The notes below the pieces were generated by a model. The model worked only from the letters and a program-made list of their open reading frames with translations. It was not told the DNA's origin and made no database searches. The position numbers were made by a program, and so were the translations under genes. This document shows positions 1 through 13,981 of a DNA stretch of 64,000 nt, one piece after another. Position 1 is the stretch's first letter, and every line of letters begins with the position of its first letter. Source of the stretch: Panonychus citri (lineage: Eukaryota; Arthropoda; Arachnida; Trombidiformes; Tetranychidae). The stretch spans positions 2,790,001-2,854,000 of the forward strand of contig NW_026515541.1 in the NCBI RefSeq assembly GCF_014898815.1. The letters are read 5' to 3'.

Positions 1-1543
1 CAATAATCCTTCATTCTTGGTGATGTATTATCATCCTCATCCTCTTAAAGATCATCATCTCACCAGGAATCTAAATCAACTCTTTTCAATCTTCTTCATC
101 ATCCTTTTCATGATAATGAGCTCTTCCGGACGAGAGAGAGAGAGAGAGAAGATAAAAGTGAGAAAGAATCAATTTAAAATCCGTACTTGTAAACCACTAC
201 TTTTCCCACGACAAAACAAATCAACAAACAATCAATAAACAATCAATGACACCACCACCAGCACCGCTACAGTTAATCATCAATAATCAATGAGCAACAA
301 TCAAAATAAATTAATAACCAATTGCTTTTTGCCTTCCAACTGAATCACTAATTGACTTCGGTCAAAAGTTGACCAGAGATCCAACTGAGCGATCACTCAA
401 CGACTTTCCCTTTCCTCCTCTTCCTCCCACACACTTACTTATCATCTTCATTATCTTCATCTTCATCCTCATCCTCATCATCTCTTCTTCTTTCTTTCTT
501 GGTGATCAATTGATAATCGTGAAGATAAGAGGTCACGTGATTCATTTCATCATCCTCATCATTTGATGCAATTTGATCAACATCATCAACTCTCATTATC
601 ACTTTATATCATTTCACTTGTCATCAGAGGATTGTCAGGATAAAACTGATCCTCTTCATGGTTATCATCATCTTCATCATCATTGTGTTAATAATTCATG
701 AATTATTAACTTGATAACACAAACATTTGAAAATTTCATCAAACAAAACTCAATCAACGTAATCATTGATTTTTTTAGGTTTTGAATTACTTGAAATTAT
801 AAACAATTTACAGTTTGATTGTTTTGATTTGTGTTCAACTTTTAATTGACTTTGGGAATAGTTTTAAATTGCTCATTCTAATTAACTCTAATATAAATTG
901 ACAATTAGCTTTTTTGCTCATTTAATTTTCAAAACAATCATTTTTCATCCTGATTATTTCATCTCAATTTAACATATCAACAATTTCTGGTTAATTTGAT
1001 AAACAACATTAACCTTATCATCAGACTGATTAAATTGTCCAACTACTTTTTTTGTATTAACTTGACTTGAGACTTAATGATAAAACTAAATATTAATGAT
1101 GTTCCAAGTGAGACGATGATTAAAATTAACTACAATCAACGAAGGGTGGTAAATGGTGGTGATGATGATGGTGGAAGATTTTTCCCTCTGCCAACGAAGA
1201 AAAAAAGTGCTAGAAGAAAAAAAAGTTGGCGAAAAAACTGAAGAAAAAAATTTTATATTCTTTCTCTCTCTCTCTCTCTCTGAATATTTTTACACTTTCG
1301 AGGATGACGATGATGATGAGAAAGATATGGATGAGGAGGAATATCTTTTTGGAATTGAATTTTAAGACTATGGTGTTTACTTCAAAGTTGAATGATATTC
1401 TTGGCGAAGAAGAGAAAATTTTCTTCGAATTCGAATATTCATCAAAATTATCTTATGATGATGATGAAGATTAAGATGAATTTATCTGATTGTATGAATT
1501 CAATTCCATTCTTATTATCGTCTTTTTCTCTTCCATTTTCGTT

Positions 1544-1547
<4 letters not shown>

Positions 1548-1600
<53 letters not shown>
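1548..1600. repeat. (CT)n microsatellite
   Basis: An uninterrupted CT dinucleotide tract of about 53 bp. Shorter CT or GA tracts lie nearby at 131-149 and 1262-1281. Confidence 0.95.
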
Positions 1601-1603
<3 letters not shown>

Positions 1604-2053
1604 TCAGTGGTCTTTTCACTTTTCTTTACCTATAAGAAGATCATCTTCTCTCTCTTTCCTTACTCATCATTCCTATAAGTTAAGTGACGATGAGAAGATG
1701 AGGATAACTTTTCTACCTTCGTTAAAATTTTTCTCGAAAATGATGGACAATATCGCAAGAATTGGAAAAAAATGAAAAAGCTCTTCGGATGCTGATATCA
1801 CAAAGTTTGTTACTAAATGATGAAGAGATGATGATGAGTCTTAAAGAAGAATATGGGAGTTTGCCAAGAAGAGAAGATAAATTCTTGTTTCATCTTTTTT
1901 TGTTCTTTTTCATCTTCTTTCTTATTCTTCAATCGAGCAACATGTATTTCTATGTACATATTCACTTCTGTTTCATCTCTATCTCTCTCTTTTTCTTTCT
2001 TCGTGTTCACTACGATTTCACTCCAAGTAAGAATGATGATGAAAGAGGAATAT

Positions 2054-2054
<1 letters not shown>

Positions 2055-2098
<44 letters not shown>
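2055..2098. repeat. (GA)n microsatellite
   Basis: A pure GA dinucleotide tract of about 44 bp, complementary in sense to the CT tract about 500 bp upstream. Confidence 0.95.
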
Positions 2099-2099
<1 letters not shown>

Positions 2100-2871
2100 G
2101 TCTTGCTTGCTCTTTACTCTCATCATCCTGCTCATCTTGTTCTTTATATCAAACGAACAACCAAGCCTATCAATCTTATTCAAAGCTGCTGATCGAGAGA
2201 CTGGAGTGAGAAGAAGATTTCGTCTATGTATCAAGATGCAACAGTGAAAGAAGGAGGATGAGGATGGAGAGAAAGAGAAGATGATGAAGAGGGTAGAAAA
2301 TATATTGAGAGAGAGATGAAAATTTTCTTACTTTTTTCTTCTTCTTCAATGATGATGAAGCAAATTGAAGATTGGGTGTGAGTTGAGATTCTCTATGTAC
2401 CTTAATATCTCTCTCATTTCATTCTCTCTCTCTCTCTCTTTCCCTCTCTATTACCTCTTCATCCTCATCCTCATCCTTATCATAATCTTAAATGCTAATG
2501 ATTAGACAACTTGAAAAAGTTTTGTCACATCAAGAAGTTGTCATAGATTCTGTTAGTACATCTACTTATGCATACATGATCAGTTGTTCAATTTACTAAA
2601 AATTTTCCTCTTTCTTTTCATTATTTAAATAATATTCATAAGGAAATAAAATACAAATTAAAACAAGATTAAAAAAAAGTTTCAAGTAAAAAAACTTTTG
2701 AAAATCGCGCCAAAAAAATCGAAAATTTTTTTCCAACATTTCTCATTATCGAAAGTCAAAGTTTTTCAAAAGAAAAAAAAACTTTTCGAACTCATTTCAT
2801 TGGATCTAAACACTAAATAAAAACAACACCATTAAGGTGTGTTCTCAATTGGGGTAACTATAAAAAATTTA

Positions 2872-2900
2872 ATGATGATGATGATCATCATCATCATCAT
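2872..2900. repeat. Perfect ATG/CAT palindrome
   Basis: ATG repeats run straight into CAT repeats, giving a near-perfect inverted repeat with about 14-bp arms and no spacer. It could form a hairpin or cruciform. It probably arose from a trinucleotide repeat that inverted on itself. Confidence 0.85.
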
Positions 2901-5900
2901 GAGGAAAATAAGGTAAATGATGATGATCATCTTCTTCATCCTCATCAGTGCCTCTTCTTGATTGATCTTCTTCACAATTGATTAACATTCTTGAAACATT
3001 TAGTTCATTGTTTTTACCTCAAAACATTTAATCAAATAAACAAACAATTAGTAAATATAATAAAGTAAAGTATCTCAAGTATTGGTTACAATATTTAACG
3101 ATAATTGATTAACCACTAATCTGATCCACAATTTAAATGCAACACACATACAGACATAGACAAACATCACAATGAAATCATGAACAACAATCAATTTTAA
3201 TCCTGTTTCATATCATAATCAAAAGCTCATCAGTCAAAATGTTTCAATTTTATTTTCCAAGTATAAGTAAATTACCAACAATTAGCACTTTTAATCAATT
3301 CGTTACAAAAAAAATAAATATCCAACAAACGAGAAACTTTAATTGTGAAATGAAACACTTACATATATAAATGTCACTGAGACCAAATTAAACAAAACTA
3401 ATGACAATTGATTAGACTAAACCATCATTCAGATTGTGATGGTAACTTATGCCAACAATAACAAGTTGATAATGAAAAAGACATTTGAAAATGTGAATAT
3501 AACATCATCATCATGATGAACAACAACAACAACATGATGATAATCAAGTTAATCATCTTAATCTGAACACAATCAGATGATCATTCATCTTTCCCCACTC
3601 TCACTTTTTTTTTGTCTGTTCCAGTGACAATTTTCATTCTTCATCATTCATTCAAAGCCTTAAAGCTTTTGAATACTCATCCCCATCACCACTACCTCCC
3701 ATCATCCTGTTCATCTGCATCTTCAAATTCATCTTAATCTTCATCTTTCTCATCTGTGAAAACATGAATCTAGATGATGAGGATGATGATGAAAAAAAAT
3801 GCAGCAAAAACTGATAGACACACAAAAAAAGGTCCCGCTGAGACCCAAAGAGTAAGCAATCACCAGGAAAGGATGAAAGGGAGGATGTGGAGGTGGAAGA
3901 TGATAAGAAAGAGGAAGAAAGAGATGATAAAGAGGGAGGAAGACTGATAACAAATTAAAACACCATGAGAGGTCAACAGAAAAGCGATCCATCATATTTC
4001 CAGTATTCTTACATTTCCAATCTTGTCGAAAGTGAGAGAGAAACAAAAATAAGTTCTAATTCTAATAATAATATAAAAACATCATGATAATAATGAATAA
4101 TATAAGTTTTTTGTTGTTATCATTTTCTTGGAAATACCTTTCAATACCTGGATCATAATTCAGTCTGAATAATAATGATGATTATTGAATAAAGCGCAAT
4201 GGAGTTTTTTTTTGTATTCACTTGACCATTGTAATTGAAATTGTTACAATCAAATGATAATTGATTCAATTTTTTTGTTATTGTTTACAGAAAATAAGTT
4301 TATCATTAGTTGATTGTTAATTTCTATCGACTGATTAACATTTAAGTTGGTCAATTGTAATTGTATGTATTTCGATACTTGATTAACTTTTACTTTAATC
4401 GTCAACAGCAATTAGATTTGAAACATTTATAACCAACAATCAGCGATTTGTAGTTTTCGTTGAAATTAATTATGTTGATTGTCAATTTTAAATTTCTAAT
4501 CTGTTAGCTGGTTAATTGTAAAATTAACTAACAATTAACTTTGATGTTTTTTTTACTAAAGAAAAAAAAGATTTGAAAATTCATCGAATGGGAAAAAAAA
4601 AGTTTTTCACTTTTTCTTTTCCTCGAATCTAATCTCCCATTGCCTCAGGCTACTGATTACTGATTATTATCATGCTACCATGAGTATGATGATGATGATG
4701 ATGATAAAGAAATGATGATAATGGAAGATTAAAAGATGATAGAAAGAGAAAATTGAATGGTGGAAAAAGAAAAAGAAAAAAGTTTCAAAAGTTTTTCTTT
4801 TTGTTCTGAAAATGATGTAAACCGAATTTACCTGTAAACTTGTTTGATGATGATGATGAAAAGGATGAAAAAGTGATAAATGAAAACAATGAAATAGGAT
4901 TAAGAGATTAACGTTTAATATTGTTGACTGATTGTGATAATTGAAAACCAATAATATCAAACAATTAATAGTTTATAGTGATTAGGGTGAATAATATACA
5001 ACATGAAGAGATGAAGGAAAAAAAAGTTAAATGATCGGATTTAAATTTGATTTATCTTTTTAATCCAGATCTTGGGAGGTTTCATCAATTCATTTTAATC
5101 TTAATCATAAACATGATGATTAAATATTGAATCTTTTTGTTAATATCATTGAATATTCTTGAGCTGATTATTCAAAATATTGGATTAACTTGATTCACTT
5201 TTTTGTTTCCATATAATATTAATCTTTTCATTCTGTAACCAAATTTGTCTTGATTGTTGTTCAATCATTTGTAGTTGACTGTTGATTATAATCAATGATC
5301 AGTTGATTGTTGGGTGTGGTGGTGATGATGATGAAAAGAGGAGGAAGAAGATGATAGAGAAAAACTTTGTTCTTTTATATTTTTTTCATATATTCTTTTC
5401 TCTTGCTTTCTTTTCTTTCGAGACATTTCAAAATGACTAACATCTTCGTTCCTCGTCAATTGTGATTGATTGAATTCCTGGAGAAAATTCTTGTCATGAT
5501 GATGATGATGATAAAAGATGATCATCAAGATGATGTTGAATAATGTTCCTCTTTGCATCATCTACTAACAACAATCAATGTCAAAAGATTAAACTCAATT
5601 TAATCAATCTGATTAACGATTTAACATGAAAAAAAAACATGAAACATTTTCTTGTCTCTTTCATGTAATTTAAGACATTAGACAAAATTAGTTTCGTCAC
5701 TTTTAGGACGATTGACCAATGGTCATTAAAACCATTGGTAAGGGAAAGATAAAGTTACAAGTGAATTTAATTACTACAATTAAGGATTTAAGTTGATGTG
5801 AAATTATGTATAAATCTGATGACCATGATGGTGTTAGAGGTTCATGACTATAAGGGGTGTGTATTTGTGGGTGGGTGGGTGAGGAAGGTGAGTGGGTGAA

Positions 5901-8900
5901 TGGAGGTAAATTTGTGAATGGAAATTGTATAAATGTTGGTAATGTTACTTGAGTGGGGAAAACTGTGAAATTTCAATGAGAATTGTTGTTTGGTTGTTGG
6001 GAAAATGAAAGAAAAATAATAACAACAAAATTAAGCTTTCAAAGTGAAAGAGGAAAAGGAAGACGAGGGGCTGGGGTGGGATGAGAAAGAGAGTGAGTAG
6101 GAGGAGGATGAAGAGGGTGGAAAAAGACAGTGGAAAACACGGGTTTGGATATGGAGGGTTTGAGATGAAAATGTTACAAATTACATTTAAATTGATCTTT
6201 TAAGGGTAACTTATGCTTGAAAATGGTTCCTAACACTATAAGATGAAAAGAGAGAGAGAGAGATGATGAATATAATGAGGATAATGAGGATGATAAAGAG
6301 AGAGAGAGAGATGAATACAAAATGTGGGAGGTAATTATCTATGAAGATATTAACATGGGATGGAAAAGGTAACATTTAAATTGATATTTTTTTTTGTTCA
6401 TCTTTTCAACTTTTTCTGATCATTAATATTATCATGTTACAAATACTAATGACAATATTATAATGGTCATTGGGTCAAGATACTACTGACCAATTATCCA
6501 TTGTGTAAACCATTTGTCCATTTCCAGTTTAATATCATAATCATTGTCATCCACCGAGGGATCATTAATATAATTCAATGATGAAAAGGTAGAAACCAAG
6601 AAAAATAAAAGGTGTCAAAAAAGGAGGAAGAGGAAAGGATGAGGATGGAGAGGAGGTTATGGTGGTAATGAAGGTGAAAGAACAAGAAATACAATTTGAT
6701 GATGAAAAGACTTACAAGTATTTAACATTGAACAACAAACAACAACAATTAATCATTTCTCAAGCAAACAAAAAAGAAAGGGATCAACAATCAACAAGGA
6801 AAAAGTTTTACAACAAATGATAATATAATTTGTTGCTTTTTAATTGGTGTAGCGAGAGAGTGAGTGAGTGAGTGAGTGAGAGAGAGAGAGAGCTGATAAT
6901 GATTAATAAATTGTTTCCAAATGAACACAAAGATATTATTCATGACAGAAAATTTATCACATCTTGTTGATCACTTTGTTATGGATAAATAAATATACCT
7001 GTAAATCAGCTGATGATGATAAAGTGATGAAAATGTTAGAGTTTTGTTTGGGTTGAGTAGGCAAATTGATTTATAAGATTTACGAACTGTTAACTCGATG
7101 AATAGCCTCTCAGTTACCAAATTAACCGTAAGAATCACTTCTCTCTCTTTCTCTTTCTCTCTTTCGAGTTTCTCTCTTTTCTTTATATAACTTCCTTTCT
7201 CCATCATCATCATTTTCATCTTCATCTTTTTCATTTCCCATAAAAAATTGGCCAATCTTTTTCATCATCTTTTACTCTCCATCCCCTTGCTTGTAGTTGC
7301 ATTATTAGCCTTGAGAGGAAAGGTTGAAGGGAAAACATATTCAATTTCCCACCCCACCTCTTCAGGGGTGGAATTAGGGAGTAGTTGTTTTTTTCTCCTT
7401 CTTTTGCTTGGTTCTTTCTTTCTCTCTCTCTCTCATCTCTCTCTCTCTCTGTTTTTTCCCTCCGGTGGGTTCCTCCTATTTCTCTTTTTTTGGGCAGTTC
7501 TTTTCTATACTTTCTTTTTCATCTTTTCTTCAAGTCTCCTCCTTGTTCTTGGGGTTTGGTCATCACTATCTTCATCTTGTTTGTTGTTGTTTTTTATCAT
7601 CAATTTTATCTTCTTCATCTTCATGTATATTCAGTAAACAGGGTTCCATTTATTCAATTTAACTTTTCCTTGTCCTTCCATGAAAATATGCTCGTTTCTA
7701 TGGTAAAGTAAGAAAAAAGTGAGGAAAAAAAAATAAACATTAATCAATTGATTCACTATGATAAATATAATACATGTATTTATAAACCACGTACTGATTA
7801 TAATCTAATTGTTTAAAAAAAACACTCATACTTAGCACTAATATGATGATGATATTGATTAGTTGATCAACTTTGATATTTAACATTTTTATTATCAAAT
7901 CTATCGAAGTATTTAAAATTGATAATTATCAAATTGTTATCACTTTTGGTCGGATAAAATATCAAATTTTGTTTTCGCATCACTGTTACCATGATACACT
8001 TTTTATGAGCACGTACAGGGTGCACACGTATCGGAAGTGTGTTTGTGTAAAGTTAAAGCTGGAAGACAAAAGTTGACAAACTGATGAGGATAAATTGTAG
8101 TTAAGTTGATTGTGTATTCGAGGGTTGATGTTAAACGGAAACAAACGGAATGTTTAACATAAGTTTTTTTTCTGCTTCTTGTACAAAGGAAAAGTTTTGT
8201 TCAATGTTTATCAGGGGAAAGATGAAGATACGAAAAAAAGTAACGACAGAGAAAAAGAAAGAAAAACATTTAAGGTACTATTTGTCTCTCTTTCTCTCTT
8301 TTTTCTTCTCTTCTTTCGATCATAGTTAAGGTAATAAGTTTACCTGAGATTGTTAAATACGAAGTCTTTTGGATTCACTGTCTCTTTGCTTTATGTTTGT
8401 ACCTTTGCTTTTGACTTGATAGTCCCAAGAGATGGTCATGGTTTTCAAGGTACATTTGAATGATTGGTTTTGGCGAGGAAGCATAATAAGCCTTCCTCGT
8501 TTGATTGTTGGTCTCCGATGAGAGTAGGAAAGGTAATATGATGGAGAGTCGAGGAAAAAGAAAAGGCCAAGCTGAAGATGATGAATAGGAAATACAATCA
8601 ATTTTTTTACGTATTTAACTTATTCGGTTGTGTGAGAGTCCAAAACTTTGTGAGTATTGTTGTTGTTTGTTTCCTTTGTTTTCCTCTTTTGACCTTTTTC
8701 GGGCTGCGAGCGATTCCGAAGTATTGATTAACCATTATTATAAACAAATCTATCACTTTCACTGGTAATTTAAGTCTAATAATTAAGATCACATTTCTTG
8801 GACTCTTTTTGCTTACCTTGATTCTTTCGTTAACTTTTTTAAATCCAGGTAACCAGATGTCGATAAGCTTTTTGTTTACTATCAAAAATTAATTGATATT

Positions 8901-9280
8901 CTGCTTGGGGTTAGTTTAATTAAGCTAATAATAAGAATCTTTTTCTTTTAATAACCCATTAGGTACTTGGAGTTATTAGGGAGACATCAAGTTTGAGTTG
9001 ATTGTTTTCATTTTCCCCTGTAAATTGTTTACATCAGTTGAACGACACGATGAAGGTTTTGACTTGACTAATTTTTTTCCTTGACTTATTCCTGGTTAAT
9101 TTTGATCATAATAATAATATCGTAAGTGCTGTAAATGATGATGACGATGATAATGCATGCAAAGGAAAGATGATAAAAAGTAATTAGTGTGATTGAGTAT
9201 GTTTTTAAGATGAAATTTGAGCAACTTGTAAGAGAGAGTAAATTAAATGAAAGAATTGAAAATTAAGCATCTCTTACGAG

Positions 9281-9349
<69 letters not shown>
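9281..9349. repeat. Compound (GAAA)n-(GA)n microsatellite
   Basis: About seven AAAG/GAAA tetranucleotides are followed by a pure GA tract, on one purine strand. The open frame through it (Lys/Glu/Arg repeats) has no other support as a protein. Confidence 0.9.
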
Positions 9350-9350
<1 letters not shown>

Positions 9351-10364
9351 AAAAAGTAAACATATTCCAGTCTCAGATCCATCAGATTGTCAAATGAACA
9401 AACCATGTTGCAGCCAACCGCAAATCTTGTTAACTGAGAAGAGGCAAAATAAACGTAGGGACGCGAAAGGGACGTCGGTTGGTTGAGTTTCTCATCGTCA
9501 TTCCGATAATCAGAGATGTGAGAGAGAAACGAGAGAGTGAGGGAGGTGAGGGTGGAAAATAGAGTGGGAGTTACTTGCCTTATGTTCCTATGGATTGGTT
9601 TGTGCTTGGTACATTGATTGAACGATCCTCCAGAAGGAATTGAACAAAATCTATGATAATGTGTAAAAGTAAACGTATAGTCATGATTAATCTTAATTGT
9701 TGCAAGATTATGATGATTATTATAATAATGAGAAGGAGGAGAAAAGGAGAAGAGGAAGAAAATTTTTGAGGCCCAAGAGCAAAAACAGAAATATAATAAG
9801 TTCTAAATATGATCTATCGGTGATAAACTTATATCACTGTTTATCTTAATCATTCTTCATTAGCATCAATTGTTACAATCTAACCTCAGATCATCTTCAT
9901 CTTCATCTTTCCTCATATACTTTTCTTGTAAAAAAAAAACCATAACAAACATCATCTCCATCTCCATCTTCATCTCTATCATTTTATACATCACATTAAA
10001 TTTGTTGTTTCTTTGAAAAGAAAACTTTTTTTCCTACTTTTCGACGTCAATTGTAATTCAACTCAAGGTAAATTACAATTAAAGTTTAGAAGTTAAATCG
10101 TGCTGGTTAACCATGCAAATCGTGCAAAGGAAAAAAAATTAAACATTTTTTTCTTTCTACTGATTAACACACACACATATACTAATTCAATTGCTGATAG
10201 ACAATCAACAGATTAATTTTTGATTATAGTTGACAAGTTTCTCATTCCCATTGGTTGGTAGCAAGTATAAATATATAATTGTTGTTGTTGTTAATTTGAT
10301 TGGTAAGGAAAAATGTTTGTATATATAAAAAAGACTAAGATAATAATAATGATAATGTTAAAGT

Positions 10365-10400
10365 AATTTAGCCTCATGCATATTTGCTTGAGGCTAAATT
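10365..10400. other. 12-bp-stem hairpin
   Basis: AATTTAGCCTCA at 10365-10376 is exactly reverse-complementary to TGAGGCTAAATT at 10389-10400. Inside the loop a T-T mismatch is followed by three further pairs (GCA/TGC). It is a compact stem-loop of about 36 nt with nothing similar flanking it, and it is too short for a normal microRNA precursor. Confidence 0.7.
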
Positions 10401-12736
10401 TCAATTCTAATCATAGCAACAGAATCTTGATTTTCTTATGTTAGAAAAATATTTCATGTTGATTATGATGGTTCATTTTGTTTTTTTTTCTTCATTCTCA
10501 TCATCTTCAGCATTTCGTTTATAGTTATATATACATGATATTAAATGTAACATGTAATTATAAACATGAAACAGAAGATGGTTGATATTTGGTGAAAATG
10601 TTGATTTTCTTTGATTATGAGTTGAGAAATTTGTGTTCACTTGAATTCCATTGGTTGTTGTTGGTTAAATTATCCAATGTGTAGATAAACGATGATAGTA
10701 CAATTGAAATAGAAAAGGTAATCATAATTTGAACCATCAACAATTAATGTTCAACATGGAATTGGAAGTATTTAGTCGACTTGATTGTAATAAATGGAAT
10801 AGTGAAAAGTTGCCAAGGAACGCAACGGAAAAACGAGAAATACAAAATCTCAAGAATTAAGAAAATGAGATGAGAAAAAAAAACTCAGCATATGAATTTT
10901 GACTCATCTTTATATCATGAAATTCACCATTATGAGTGAACTTGAGATTGGATGATTCTTGTGATTCTCTTCTCGATTCTCGATTCTTGATTCAGATTTT
11001 GATGTCTTTCTCTTTTTTTTCTTGAATCTTTTTTTGGTTTTTCCTTTTCAATTGGAATCATTTTTTTCCCTTCATCATCTTGTCTTGAAAATTTTGCTGA
11101 TTCTTTAAATCTGTCAACAGGATAAAAAAGAAACCAACAATGTGTGATTGGGCTAAATTGAAGATATGGAGAGAATGATGTTGTTGTTGTTGATGATGAT
11201 GAGGTGGAATTGAGTTTATATATCATATGGTGTTTTGAACAATTTGGAAACTTTTCACACACAAACACAGGGATAAACTCGTGGAGAAAGGTTTCTGATT
11301 GATGGTTAAAAGATTGGCTTGTGTATGTGTGCTCCAGGAATTTGATTCACTTGGCTGAAATATCTGGCTGGTTCCATTCATATAATATCTGCAAGGGAGA
11401 AGAGAGAGAGAGAGAGAGAGATGATGAGGATGGAAAAATAAAAGAAGAAATAGAAATATAATATAATAAGTTAGTTGAAAGTGTAAAATATTAGAAAGAT
11501 GAAGAGATTTTATAACAATAGTAATACATGTTACTAATAATAATACTGGAGAAAATGAGAAATGAGAAGAAAATAATGAAATAGAAAAAAAGAGTTGATA
11601 CTATTTGATGACCTAATTTACGTCAATTAAAGTACTTGCCTCCATTTTCATCAGCATCTCTCAGTAATGACCTTTCATTGGCCGTCAACCAATCAATTTG
11701 ATCAATTTTTATATTAATAATAGATGATGGTGATGATGATAAAGTTACTGGACCATAACAACAATCAACACCAGCTCTCATCAGCTTCAGTTGAATAACA
11801 TTGTTACACTATATATAAATTAGCCTTCAAATGGGTTTTGATTATTGTAACATGAACAAAAAAAAATACACCAAATGATTTATATCCAATTGGTTTCTTG
11901 CTTCAATCACTGTAGCCAGAATTCATCAGTCTAGTTGAACTTGAAATCGATTCGTCAAATTAACGCCATGTATCTTGGGATATTCCGTTCGTTTAGATGA
12001 CCAGGCCTAGTGGAGAAAAAAGTGGAAAAGAATAAAAAAATTAACATTAAAAAGGTTGAATATGATTTTCTATTCTATTTTTTTTTGACTTTTTCTCTTC
12101 TCTTTTTTTTCTGTTGTCTTCTCATGCTAATCATACTTACTGTTCATGTTTTATAAGAGGCATGGTGATGATGATGGAGATAATGACGTGTAATAAATAA
12201 TCTTTTGATCAATTGGAGTTGAAATGTCTTGATTGATGTTTGAAGTAAAGAAGAAAAAAAAATAAATAGATGATTGTATCATTATTATTGTAGGAAAAGA
12301 TATTATTTCACATAATTGACTCTCAATTTTCACCAAGTCACCAAGAAGAAAAGTTTAGAAAATGAAATCTCATCTCTTCGCGATTATTAATTTCTCTTTA
12401 ACAGGTAAACAGGTAAGTTACTTGCGAAGGGCTGACAGGTTACAACAATCAATTTGATTCTCCTTTAATCACAGTCATTAATCATAATAGTCAAGTCAAC
12501 AATTTGACTCCATCAGATGGACTATAAATCACTTCCGACTTAGAGTAACACTCACAACTCTTATTGTTTAACAGGCCATTTTAACGATTGGATTTATGTT
12601 CATCCTGTTGGTCCAATGGAGATCAATTGATTACTAAATTAACGAAAAAAAAAAAATTAATCCAATTGGATTAAAAATCATTAACGATGTAAAAGAAACA
12701 ATTAAATCAACAAAAATGGAATCTCGGTATAGTAGC

Positions 12737-12793
12737 GACATCTAACAACCGATTTTCGATTTATAGGTTGTTCGAAAAACCAATAGATGTCAC
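12737..12793. repeat. Nested inverted repeat with CATCT-type motif
   Basis: Outer arms GACATCTA (12737-12744) and TAGATGTC (12784-12791) enclose inner arms AACAACC (12744-12750) and GGTTGTT (12766-12772). The right arm read on the minus strand, GTGACATCTATTGG, recurs exactly at 16869-16882 in the promoter region ahead of WARS1. It may be a tiny palindromic element or a paired protein-binding site. Confidence 0.6.
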
Positions 12794-13207
12794 TAGTTGA
12801 TCTCTTTTATTTTCGCAATTTTTAATTGTTACAAATTTAATTCAGTTTAAAGGTTAAATGACTAAATTGGAAACTGTTGATTTGTGTGTTTGAAATGTTA
12901 AAGGTGAAAGGAGAAAATGTTAAAGATTTTTCCAAGGAAGCGGTTGATCAATGAAGGTCATCAATTAGTAAGTTGATTAACTTAAACTTTTATCAATTCG
13001 TACATTTAATTACGATAACAATTAAGGAAAAATTTTAAGGAAAATTTGATCATTTTAAAATGTTTATTGAAAAACTAATAAAATCAGGAACTCAATTTGT
13101 TTCCTTTGATTTAATTTTCTTTGTCATTTTTGCTTTGTACAAATGAGATAAATATGGAAAACATTTAAAATTTGATTACAATTGTAAATATTATTGTTCT
13201 TGGTGAG

Positions 13208-13627
13208 TTAATTGTTTGCTTGATGAGTTGGTGTACACTTTTTGTCGACAATTTTTATTAGTAAATCATTAATTTGAGCCTCAGCTAAAACACAATCAGC
13301 TGGTCTACCAGAAATTGTCATTAAAAAGGTTGAAGCGGTCACCTCGAAGTCTGAGTCCACCACAATTGTAACGTTTGTTTTTGCCTCGATTTTTTTTAAA
13401 CTTTCACAATCATTTTTGATTAAATCATTGTAGGCAATCATCGGTGCCCGTTTGGTATAGACTTCCGGTTCATTTGTGATCGGGAAAAATTGGGTGACAT
13501 CATCTGGTTGAACGAGCGGAATATAATGTAACCTTTCATGCCTCGTATTGAGCACTAGGGCAACGGCAAACGCAGCGGTGGCCGCAGCGCCCAAACTGAC
13601 AATTAGGGCGATTTTTGATAGAGTCAT
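13208..13627 (-). CDS. Small membrane protein with degenerate KH-like C-terminus
   Basis: A single-exon frame of 139 residues from the ATG at 13627; a longer frame would have to start upstream at a codon with no better support. Residues about 4-27 form one hydrophobic, Ala-rich membrane segment, so the protein is probably anchored by its N-terminus. The last 60 residues read like a beta-alpha part of a KH fold, with a TNVTIVVD strand followed by FLMTISGRPADCVLAEAQI and a final helix. KH domains bind single-stranded RNA through a GxxG loop, and no GxxG is present at the expected place. The layout recalls Papi/TDRKH (N-terminal membrane anchor plus KH) in miniature, but that is inference. Codon use is richer in G and C than nearby noncoding DNA, which supports a real gene. 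It lies tail-first beside BORCS6 on the same strand. Function is unknown. Confidence 0.65.
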   Translation of the reverse strand: MTLSKIALIVSLGAAATAAFAVALVLNTRHERLHYIPLVQPDDVTQFFPITNEPEVYTKRAPMIAYNDLIKNDCESLKKIEAKTNVTIVVDSDFEVTASTFLMTISGRPADCVLAEAQINDLLIKIVDKKCTPTHQANN

Positions 13628-13981
13628 GATGTTGATTAGAAAATGGAGAAAATTAAAATTCACAATTAAAACTTAAAGGTAGAAATGGTCGATTTGAAGA
13701 TCACTGATTAAAAAGAGATTGTGATGTTGATCAATTCAAAAAGAGTATTAATCTTGATTGTTGAATTTGTTTTTAATCATTTCCCTCTAATTGTAGACAT
13801 TAACACCCCAAGTGTTGAAAGATAATAACAATTTAATTTAAATCTCATTTGGTTTGAATTAAAACTATTATATGATTGGTTAGTTGATTAACGTATTGTC
13901 GGATTGGTTAATTGATTGCTCGCCCTTTGTTGTTGTTTTGACTTGTATTTTTGATTGAAAATACATTTTAATTGTTGAGTT

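Larger units (their letters stand above)
1..13207. other. Gene-poor AT-rich region
   Basis: No reading frame here is convincing as protein. Open frames are short and built from simple sequence (runs of Ser/Leu from CT repeats, Glu/Arg from GA repeats, Met/Asp/His/Ile from ATG/ATC repeats). The stretch carries many microsatellites, a perfect ATG/CAT palindrome near 2872-2900, a G-rich purine stretch near 5850-6140 and several hairpins. Some minus-strand splice-donor-like strings occur (near 4832, 7000, 8344 and 8815), so untranslated exons or a noncoding transcript of a neighbouring gene are possible, but I cannot connect them into a transcript. Confidence 0.6.

Noticed and set aside
7248..7637. 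Open plus-strand frame that looks like a signal peptide (LLLSIPLLVVALLALRG)
   Set aside because: It has no ATG in frame, quickly turns into Ser/Leu/Phe from CT repeats, and has no domain; probably chance.
8344..8885. Possible minus-strand exons ending at CAG|GTAAAC (8344) and AAG|GTAAGC (about 8815)
   Set aside because: No recognisable protein, no matching acceptors that give a consistent frame; at best untranslated exons.
9247..9486. Frame with Lys/Glu/Arg repeats and a short normal-looking tail
   Set aside because: Most of it is translated GAAA/GA microsatellite; the tail alone has no support.
10365..10400. Stem-loop as a microRNA precursor
   Set aside because: The stem is only about 15 bp with a 4-nt loop, too short for Dicer processing, and the flanks do not extend it.
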